From Adineta vaga (lineage: Eukaryota; Rotifera): a stretch of DNA of 64,000 nt. Below the pieces are notes generated by a model. The model was not told the origin of the DNA. It saw only the letters and a program-made list of their open reading frames with translations, and did no database searches. This document shows positions 54,951 to 64,000 of the stretch, in pieces. The position numbers and the translations under genes are program-made. Each line of letters opens with the position of its first letter. Position 1 is the first letter of the stretch. Location: contig CP075494.1 in assembly GCA_021613535.1 (NCBI GenBank), positions 8,742,001-8,806,000 on the forward strand, written 5' to 3'.

Positions 54951-57733
54951 TACGACTGACCGTCCGGTGTCTTTAAAAAAATTAAGCTTTTCATGCTTAT
55001 TGGATTCAGTGGATGAATGATTACCTTTCTTCTCATTTTCTCTTTTTTTTGCGTTGGTTATTCTCATTAAGCTCAACTTACCTATTTCTACAGTGTTTTT
55101 TTACTAGCGTTCATTTACCTCGCTTTCAAACGGAAACCGAATATGAACAAAAAAAAAACGCGAGTGCGCTCTTGCACGAGTCACCACTAAGTGCTCTGCG
55201 AAGGACATAGGCAATTTTGTTAAATAGAATGAATGTCTGCATACATACACGAATGTATTTATAAATGTCAAATAAGTAGACAAAGATTGACATAATATAG
55301 TCATTTCAATGAACATAAGTCAAATCACACCTTGGTCAACTTAAGAAAATGGCAGACTATATGATCATTTAAGTGTGTGAAGTTGACTATCGTGTGAATA
55401 TACACATATTGTTTACTTTCTCTTTTGTTATTTCTTGTTTTATTAGATCACTAACTGTTGATGATCATCAAATTGAATAGTTTTGAAGAGTGGACATACA
55501 ACAGATAGATGTTCTGCTCGAGCTGAGCGATTATCATCATTGATAGAAGTGTCCAATGCATCACATTGTTGCAATTGGCACTTGAAAAAGAGACATACAC
55601 CAAAAAAGTATCGGTCTTTCTCACTTACTCTATGACAGCTTCTCTCAAGATGATTACGTAAAACACAAAAAAAGAGAGAATGAAGAGAGAGAAGAAAAAA
55701 AGAAATCTTCAACAAGGATAATTGCTAGTTAGACTATGCATGATGCAAGAATATCAAATAAAAAAAAATCAATGTAATTTTCATCCCTATATGTATGTAT
55801 GTATGAGCACATTTTTCGTTCGTCATTCTTTTTGTCTTTTTTTTCATGCAAGTGAATACCTTGATTTTTATCTGATCGTATGTATACGTCTTCATTTGCA
55901 AATTTGAGACAATGACATGAATGCATTCACATCATACATGCAAACATCTATATGTCCATCACAAGGAATTATGATCATCTCTTTTGTCCATCAAGCAAGA
56001 ATTGAATAATGCTTAGAAAAACATACGCAGTAGTGGTAACGGTCTAATCGTTATTGCGACTGTTTGTTCAATTGTGTCTGTCGGTTTGATTCTTTACACA
56101 TCATGATAGTTCATTCATTTCTTTTATAGCATAGCGAGAGCAATACCGGATACATGACGTTAATGATGTGTTTTCACAGATTCGCCTGCATTCGTTAATA
56201 TTACCATCGTTTATCTTTCACATTGATATATAGCATAGTCAGTTCTAATTACGACATAACTCGCTCACGGGTGGTGCAACAGATGTTTCAAGCACATACC
56301 GATCAATGAAGGACATAATAGGAAAAAGAGTTTTTCTTTCCTTGCTTGTAATATATACAAATGTTTGTCTAAAGACTAAAAGTTTCTAAAGTAGTCATGT
56401 CATCGTGTACAATGAATAAGTTTCGAATACATTTCTACTTATTTTGTATGTATATATACTTCACACTTGCTTACTTATATATTCAATAGATGTGTTATAT
56501 ACAAATCAGTGTTCTCCTTCGTATTCTGACATCTCAGCAGTCGATAAATAAGTGAAAATGAACGTCAATGATATCAAATCTTATGTAATCAGTTTTTGTG
56601 TCTGACATTTTCTATCTTTACGCATATGGAAAAAGGTGAAGAAACAGTTTATATCTTGCTGAGTTTGTAATCAATGTCAATCATATCAAAGACAGAATGT
56701 CTCATTAAAATGAGTGACATAAAAGGGCTTTTTAGTTTAGTTGACATTGAACCTTTCTTTTTTTTTCTATTTCTTCTTTTCTCGTCCATTAATGGGAAGA
56801 TTAGTCGCGACAAAAGTAATTGCTGCTCTGGTCAATACTATAAATGAAATCGTGCGCGTACATTCATTTCCTGTCACCGTTTTTCTTTTCTGTACAAGAA
56901 TAGCATCAACACCGGGCAGTTGTGCTACCGGCATCAAAAGGGAAATGGAAATGATTATTATATGAAATTCATGGACAAACTAAAGCCTAACAGGAAATAG
57001 TAACCAACATAGAATAAAGTCGGAAAATGATGATGAATATAGTATTTCACGAACTTAATTGTAAGAAATCAACGTAGATTCTTTCAGTCCATTTAATAAT
57101 AAGAATGGGTCAGTTTTCACATTAGAATAATGAATGACAATTAAAGTAAAAGTAAAAGTAAAATTGTTATATAATATAATCATTAGATTCAATTCAATCA
57201 AATAAATGATCAAAAGAAAAGAAATTTTTTGTATTTCACTATTCTTCATATCGTAGAGATTCAGAATAATTTGACTGGAAAATCATATCTTATTGGATAA
57301 AGCGTGTGTCCTTGTGAATGATTACTTTATAGAATATCAAATTACGAAAAGCAATTAGTTGTGTACTATTTTTTTCTCATTATGATTTACAAAATTAGAA
57401 ATATTATCATTTGATTGGGAATGTCGATTAGGAAAGAGAATACTATGGGATTTATAAGAAAATTCTTCCATAGATTCTCTCTAATGTAACTAATGTGAAT
57501 CAAAAGTTTTAAAAACAATCGATGAAGCGTACACTATTCAGAAGATCAGCACTTGTTATTTATTTAGAAAGATTTTTGTCTGACAAATGATATATCTTTC
57601 GTTCCGTATGAATTCATAATATGTTTCTCGTTTTTTATTTTATTTATTGTTTACATAAGATACATGCTTTTCAATGTGTAACATAAACTCGTATATGATA
57701 TGATCAATGTCATTGATTTTGTTTGTATTTATT
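54951..57733. other. Intergenic region, no gene seen
   Basis: About 2.8 kb, AT-rich. Frames at 55443-55715 (-), 55722-55926 (both strands) and 56741-56965 (+) are short, lack domains and lie in low-complexity sequence. If the cadherin gene is intact in the organism, its 5' exons would be expected here, but I found no cadherin repeat. Confidence 0.5.
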
Positions 57734-59125
57734 CTAACGACGATGATGTTTACTTCGACTAGATGAACTAACAGGTGAACGAGATCTATGATGAAACAAG
57801 AGACTAAAATTTGTTTTTATGAAATAATCAAATTACCTTGATCGTCGTCGTTCATGTTGATCATTGGAACGTTTAGAACTATGTGGTGAAACTGAACGTT
57901 TACGATTATTTGATGAAGATGCTTTGTCATGTTGACTGTGAAGAAAAAGATGAGTTTTGTTTTTCAGTATTAATAGTGATACATACGGTTTTTTCTCATT
58001 AGATCGTCGACTGTCCGACGAAGATGATGAACTTGAATGTCTGCAAAGAACAAGTCTTTAATAGAACTTTGAAATAGATAGGAAATTTTCTTACGAAGCT
58101 TCTCTTCGATGATTGTCTGATGATTTCTTATCACTATTTGATGAACTAGCTTGATGACGATTTTTATCTTCATCTTCCGCATCATCACTGTCTAAGGCAT
58201 ACTAAAATATGGATACATGAAATATGAGCTATGTAAAATCTTTTTTTTTGTCTCATACCTTTTTAGCATCAAAACCATCTTCATCATCATCATCATCATC
58301 ATCTTCATCTTCCTCTTCATCATTGTCCTACATGAAGAAAAAAAACAATCAGTTAGAAAAATATATTCTGCATAAGAATGAAAAAACAAGAAATTTACTA
58401 AATACTCACTGTAAAAATATTACCTCTCCCATCGATCGAGAATCGTTTTTATTACCATTAGAATTTCCATCATCATTATCATCATAATCTCCAGTTGTAT
58501 TACGAATCTTCTTTTTTCTACGTCCAAACTAAAACGATCAAATGAGAGAAATACAAGATCAAGCATAGAGCATTTACTTCATCATATTCGGCATCGGATT
58601 CTTGACGATTTTCATTATATTCAACACCGTCACGTTCATTGTATCCTCCGCCGGCACCTGAAAATATGCAAATCATTATTTCTTATATTTCAAAATAATC
58701 TTTATACCAGTTCGTGCTTCAGTTTTTTGAACTCTTGGCATATTACACATATTACAAGTTGATCGACGTGCCCAATTAATATTTCCACAACTAAAATAAT
58801 ATTAATAAATAATTTTTCTTTTTAAAGGATAGGATTTAAAGAAAACCTTTTGCATTGCCAATCTTCAGGTGAGAAAAGCCCACCACTTTTTTCTGCAGCT
58901 TTCTTTCCAATAAATAATCGATCACTGGAACTCAATTTTTCAGGTCTTCTACCGGATGCTTTTTTTTTAAAACAAAGAAATAAATTATTCGAAACATCAA
59001 GAAGATAGCTTACATCGATGAGAACTACTACCACTATCCTCATCATCATCTCGACTATGACGTCGTCCACGAGAAGATCGAGCATGGGATTTGTCCCGTC
59101 GATCAGAATCATCACAATCGCTCAT
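57734..59125 (-). CDS. ZRANB2: ZRANB2-like RNA-binding splicing factor
   Basis: Nuclear SR-like protein that binds GGU-containing RNA through RanBP2-type zinc fingers. Ten exons: 59125-59014, 58958-58847, 58790-58708, 58657-58578, 58528-58424, 58327-58259, 58201-58095, 58040-57987, 57935-57837 and 57785-57734. The sum is 873 nt (290 residues). The conserved core has AAEKSGGLFSPEDWQCKSC, NINWARRSTCNMCN, a GGGYNERDGVEY block and ESDAEYDEFGRRKKK, all as in ZRANB2. An acidic Asp/Glu run (coded by a GAT repeat at 58277-58310) and a Ser/Arg-rich tail follow. The vertebrate protein has two zinc fingers; here only the second is present and the N-terminus is an Asp/Arg/Ser-rich stretch instead. Confidence 0.9.
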
Positions 59126-59517
59126 ATTGTTTTTATATGAAAATTTGGCCTACAAATGAATATAAATGAAATGAAGAACAAACGATACAAAAAAGATAAT
59201 TCGTTGTGGTTCAAAGACAAATCACAATGGAGTGTCAAGCAAATAAAGATTTATATTTTTATACATTTGATAATTCCTTTTCCAACAAAAAAAAATGAAT
59301 TAAATGAATTATAATGGTTAATTTTCCATCAGTGTATATTTCTAAAACTATCCTATACACTAAAGCCATCTATCGAATGGTGTAAAAATGTTGAAGTGTG
59401 AGATCCTATTCAATCGAGATAGATGTATTTATTTGAGATAGTCTTGTTTTTTGTTTCATTCTTTCTTACGATAAAATATTTATTGAAGAAAAGAAAAAGT
59501 GAATACATCGAGGCTTT
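59126..59517. other. Spacer between CFAP206 and ZRANB2-like genes
   Basis: About 390 bp between two minus-strand genes, AT-rich, with no coding pattern. TTTATT near 59427 and 59478 on the plus strand are possible minus-strand poly(A) signals for CFAP206. Confidence 0.45.
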
Positions 59518-61885
59518 CTATTCATCAATATCAAGTGTTAAATCAACTTTTTTAACATTCGCTGGAAGAAATTCTCCATCTTCATTTCGTTGATGTCCTC
59601 GTATACCACGTAAATAAACTTTTGGTTGTGGAACATTCGTATAATTGTCTCGTTTTGTTTGAATATATTGTTCTTTTGGTAGATAGACTTGTGTCGCATT
59701 TTCACGACGAAAATTACTTCCATTTGTTTGAATTGATTTCGTTAAACGTCTTCGTAAATTAGCTAATTTTATAGCTTTACGTCTCAATTCCCATTCATTC
59801 CATTCATAATCTTTGACGATATTTTTCTCATGAAAATGTGTATCTGTTTGTGTGCCACAATCAGATTTTAAATGTGGTTTTGCTGAAGACTGAGTTAAAT
59901 CACCGTAAGGTGCAACATTAGAAAAATGTGCATGTAAATCAAGTAATTGAATTAATTCCGGATGTACTTTAGCATTATTTGCAATTGCTTCAATATATGA
60001 TGAAGGTTTTCGACAAAATAAAACTGCATCTTTCGGTTCACTGAACGAATAAAACCGGTCATCGATTTGTACAATACCAATACGTGGATCACCATGAACT
60101 AATTTAAAATCATTCAAAGCTAAATGGTAGGCACAAAAGCCTAGAATGACCAAAAGAACAATTCAGTTACAAATAGATCACTAATTTCATCACTGGATGT
60201 TTTACCTTTATACATTGTTGGTAATTTATCATAATTTTTTGTTCTATCTGGATAATACCATGTTCCTTCACTTCGATCTTCTGGTTGAACAACATCACCA
60301 TTATTATTCATTTGTAAACGTTGTTGATCAGTAATAATTGAAACTTTCGATAGGTATTTCTTGATCGCTTCATCAACTAATAATTCTTTTGTATTAACCG
60401 TATATGGTTCAAGACTGTATACTAGAAAGAAAAGTGATGAATAAAGAAATACGAGAGAAATCGAATATTTGGTTTATTTACATATATTAGACAGAACACT
60501 GAGAAGAACCATTTCGTCTTGAAAACCAAACCAAATGACAGCTAAATGCATAAATTGAGGATAAACTTGAGCTGTCGGCACTCTAGATAGATATAAGATC
60601 TCAATGAATGCATAAGATTCAAAAATTGAATGTGATTTCTTAGATAATTCTAGTGATCAATCGAATCTTACTAGTAGATTTCATTCTGATTACTTACGCT
60701 GTTCTGTTTTGTATTGTTGTCTTCAATTGATCTAATCGAGTATTAAATTGTGATAATAATTCATCAACTTCCCGTGCACTTTGTCGTGCATCATTTGTTA
60801 ATGTATTTAAATAAAGTTCAAGTTGTCGAGAATTAGTCATTGCTTCTTGAATTCTATGTTTGGTCGCATCATTACTCAATTGTTTCTGTGATAAAGCTGT
60901 CATTGTATCTAATACTGCAATAAATCTTTCACTTGCATCAATGGCATCATCTGTTTGTTGTTGAATTTCTTTTAATGTAGCTGGTATTGCTTCATTTAAG
61001 ATAGCTAAATAAACATGAAAAGAAGTTCAATTTTTGAACATAACTTTGTCTTATTAATTTACCAGGTAGATTATCAATTCCTTCACCACCTTTACCACAT
61101 TCTTTATTGAATAGACGTATGCCAGTAACGATTTGTGTTAATTCAATCAATTGTCGATCTTTATCACGTTTGGAAAGATTCAGAAAATTACCTAATTCAG
61201 TTTGTGGAAATACACTTTGTAAGGCAGCGGTTGCTTCACGAACAACTGAAATGTCTTTTGAAAGGAAAAACAAAAAAAGATTGAAAGATTTGCCGCAGAG
61301 AAATCATACCAGTCGGTGAGCCAAGTCCAGATCGAAGTAATACACTTGAAACAATCTTTCGATAGAGTGATTCAAGTTCATCTTTTGTTGTTGCTCGATT
61401 ATCGGTTATTTCACGTGTAATGGGTTGTAAACGAGTTTCTATAAAACTAATCTTATTTAAAACTATAACTTTTCATTGAATTCTCTTTCTTACCAAGAAC
61501 ACGTCGATGTTCAGTTAAAAATTCTTCACGTGTTGTATAATTCATATCAAAATAAACTTGCAGTTTAATCGTATCCAATGATGCTGATTTATTATCAAGT
61601 AAACGTTTGACGCATAAATCAATAAGACGTTGAACATCTTCAGATGCCAAAACACGATCAACTTGAAAATCATTTTTTGGATCAAGTACAACAGCTTTGA
61701 CAATAAAAGCAACTAATGTTTCAGATACACCTAGATTGAATGAAAGATGAATAGTTTTTTAAGAGAGAAAAAAAGGTTACAAAAAGAAACAAACCTTCAC
61801 CACGAGATGCACATTCTTGAACTATTTCTCGAATGATATTCTTTATAACACCTTCCGCTTGTATACGATTCGCATTTCCATTCAT
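59518..61885 (-). CDS. CFAP206: CFAP206, radial-spoke and axoneme-associated ciliary protein
   Basis: Needed for beating of motile cilia. Eight exons: 61885-61795, 61730-61494, 61438-61310, 61254-61063, 61004-60698, 60582-60482, 60421-60206 and 60140-59518. They sum to 1896 nt (631 residues) exactly in frame. Conserved blocks: IQAEGVIKNIIREIVQECASRGE at the start, DTIKLQVYFDMNYTTREEFL, then EITDNRA, REATAALQSVFPQTELGNFL, GIRLFNKECGKGGEGIDNLP, GFCAYHLALNDFKLVHGDP, VKDYEWNEWELRRKAIKLAN and ENATQVYLPKEQ, all as in vertebrate CFAP206. Introns are 48-116 bp. Its presence says the organism has motile cilia. The ATG at 61885 is followed by the conserved N-terminus, so the start is secure. Confidence 0.94.
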
Positions 61886-64000
61886 GATTCGGATTTGTCT
61901 AGAAAATATTTGACATACTTCGTTTCTTTCGTAAAACCTATTGAGGAAAAACATTTCACTTGTATTTCACATATCTATTTAGAATGTTATTTATTATTAT
62001 CTAAGGAATTTCTTTAGTCTATTTCTTGGAAATATCTAAATAAACACTTTCATACAACGATTGACTACGTCTATTTTTGATCGTTAATTATTGAATATTA
62101 TTCAAAATGTTGTGTAGACAATTTATCTGGTTTAATACCATTTGCTACTTTACATAAAATAGTGTTTCTTAGCAACTCTTCAAGCACGTTTTCTTTTGTT
62201 CATACGACTTATTTTTTTTTATATAGAATCTGAATTTGAAATTTGAAAAAACATTGCTATGCTCTTTTAATTAAATAACTTTCACTTTATGACATATTTC
62301 AGAGGTCGCTAATGATCAGTATGGACATTCTCTGTATATGTTGGTATATTATTTGTTCAAATACATGTAAAAAGAAATCTTTTTGTCTGTAGATATTGAT
62401 AATAGAAAATGATCTGCATACCACTTTTTGTTTGTTTTCTTTTTATTTGTTATTATTGTATCTTTTTTTTTGATGGAAAGATGAGATGCACGACCAAGGC
62501 AATAGTTAGTTATTGTCTTCTTTCCGTGGTGTATCATTGTAGACAAGAGTTGCCAAAGAAAAAAAAACGCAATTATATTTATCCCAATGCTAGTCTTTTC
62601 TACTGTCGCACAACAAAATTCTTTTGTCAAATGATGTTCTCGCGAGAACGACGACAGATACCCGTCATTTAGTTAGAGAAAAAAGGAAAAAGAGCGAACA
62701 AGATAGAAACATAGAGAGAACGTCATCCCAGAAATAGCATTCGTTGGTATATATCTATGTATATATGTATTCCAAGAATCTAAATCGAAATAAGATTAAG
62801 CTAGAGGACATACTGTCTTTCTAATGGAATCAAGACGATAAGGATACTATAGAGTTGGAAACGAACAACTATCTGTCACTTTTGTGCATGATCAAGTAGT
62901 TTACATTGACATGAATGTAACTAGATCTGATATATTCAAGTAAGATCTAAGTAATTCGTTAGTTATTTACTGAAAATAACTGAGAATAGAAGGAAAAAAA
63001 CACAATTCTAGTAGAAACTTGAAAATTTTCTACTTTCACTAATAACTCACAAGATAAATAGTTCCCTTGAGGTAGGTGATCGGCCGTAGAGACAGGCATA
63101 ACGAATCGATTTTTCGGGCACACTTATTTCTTTGCTGAATGCCTACGCGTACGCACACGTTACTAATGATGCTGATTGTTTCTTCGTATATATATATTCT
63201 TGTCATTTTCATGTTGAACTGTAGATTCAATGATTAGAAGTCGACTCGGTTTCTTAACTAAAGAAAAAGATGCACATTCTTTCTTCTATTATATCCGACA
63301 AGATTCGCTGTAACTCGACGATAATTATTGATTTGCTGTTTAAAACTTGAGAAGAGAAAGCAAAAAATTAATTAGTATCGATAAATACTCTTTTTTTTCT
63401 TATTGTCTTGTCACCAAGTTCTAATGTGCATATATATAAATTTCCTTTCCTATCTGTCTCTCTTTTATTCTTTTTCTTTTTTTTTCCATTAGTAATATTG
63501 CGGCTGTAGCTACTGATGTATGTGTGTATGTGTGTCTGTGTGTGCATACACGCATGCTTTTAAAAAAAAGAGAGACGACCCACACTCTTTCGCCTCCACG
63601 ACGACCACTTCCGATACAGCGCCACCGACCGAGTTCTTCGGCTAAGAGTCTGACAAATGCGCGAGTATGCAAAAAAAAAGAAGACGTAAGGAAAAATAGA
63701 TATTCGCTTTTACTATTGCTGCATATGTTTCTTTTATCGAGCACGGACGCTTAGAGAAGAGAAGAGGGAGAGAAAGAACCGTATGATGAAAGTTGTCAAC
63801 GCGTATAAGAAGAAAAAGACAGAGAGAAAAAGAGCAAAAAAGATTCTGTATACATTTGTATTGTTGTTTGTATATTGATCAAGCGATGTAAGTTTTTCTT
63901 TTCAGTTAGCTTAATTTATCAGTAATATAGAATAGAATGATATGAACCAAAAAAGAAAAACTAATCATATCGATTTAGGAACATTATATATCGAAAACAA
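61886..64000. other. Intergenic region to the window end, no gene seen
   Basis: About 2.1 kb upstream of CFAP206. It contains A/T runs, a purine-rich stretch at 62660-62710, TG/CA-rich sequence at 63510-63550 and GA-rich sequence at 63745-63850. Frames here (62349-62672, 63421-63754) follow this low complexity. The last part may be the 5' region of a gene beyond the window. Confidence 0.45.

Noticed and set aside
54791-55076. Two overlapping minus-strand frames with poly-Leu or poly-Ser
   Set aside because: Products of the (GAA)n tract read in different frames.
58192-58487. Frames with poly-Met or poly-Ser opposite or beside ZRANB2 exons
   Set aside because: Shadows of the GAT repeat that codes the acidic run of the ZRANB2-like protein.

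Overview
The window looks like nuclear DNA of a small, AT-rich animal genome. Nearly every gene is split by many short introns (mostly 45-70 bp, GT-AG with a pyrimidine-rich end), and the genes are typical of animals: a seven-PDZ GRIP scaffold, an AHCYL/IRBIT-type protein, an innexin, CARMIL, TMEM26, TMEM106, golgin-84, a cadherin, DEG/ENaC channels, ZRANB2 and the ciliary protein CFAP206. Innexins point to an invertebrate and CFAP206 to motile cilia. The compact introns, the DEG/ENaC style and intronless hydrolases resembling bacterial families make me favour a bdelloid rotifer. That is inference, not a sequence match.

Layout. 1-5.3 kb (+): GRIP-like PDZ scaffold, tail to tail with a CxxC-repeat protein of unknown function (-, 5.5-6.8 kb). 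9.3-15.9 kb (+): AHCYL gene with five candidate alternative N-terminal ends feeding one common catalytic-fold body. 17.1-19.4 kb (+): innexin. 20-26.2 kb (+): CARMIL. 26.7-28.3 kb (-): TMEM26-like. 28.8-29.8 kb (-): ankyrin-repeat protein. 30.5-31.7 kb (-): trypsin-like protease. 32.4-33.1 kb (+): SGNH/GDSL hydrolase. 33.3-34.1 kb (+): unknown four-helix membrane protein. 36.4-36.7 kb (+): small secreted precursor. 37.8-39.5 kb (+): DEG/ENaC channel, followed at 39.9-41.0 kb by a decayed tandem copy. 41.1-43.3 kb (-): golgin-84. 43.7-45.5 kb (-): single-pass receptor resembling a divergent class I cytokine receptor. 46.6-47.4 kb (-): membrane-anchored RNase T2. 48.8-49.6 kb (+): TMEM106. 50.1-51.3 kb (+): GT31 glycosyltransferase. 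51.5-54.7 kb (-): 3' part of a cadherin. 57.7-59.1 kb (-): ZRANB2-like splicing factor. 59.5-61.9 kb (-): CFAP206. The last 2 kb hold nothing I can support.

Exon models were built by hand from splice signals and checked by reading phase. GRIP, the CxxC gene, AHCYL, innexin, CARMIL, TMEM26, the ankyrin gene, the four-helix protein, the receptor, ZRANB2 and CFAP206 all close exactly in frame. In contrast the protease, the DEG/ENaC gene, golgin-84 (twice), the GT31 gene and the cadherin each need one additional nucleotide. These six single-base losses all lie between about 30.9 and 54.5 kb and suggest base-level errors in this part of the assembly, or else clustered gene decay.

The genes are neighbours without an obvious shared pathway, as expected in an animal genome. 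The points most worth a second look are the stacked alternative first exons of the AHCYL gene, the cytokine-receptor-like protein, the CxxC-repeat protein, the cluster of one-base lesions and the two intronless hydrolases.
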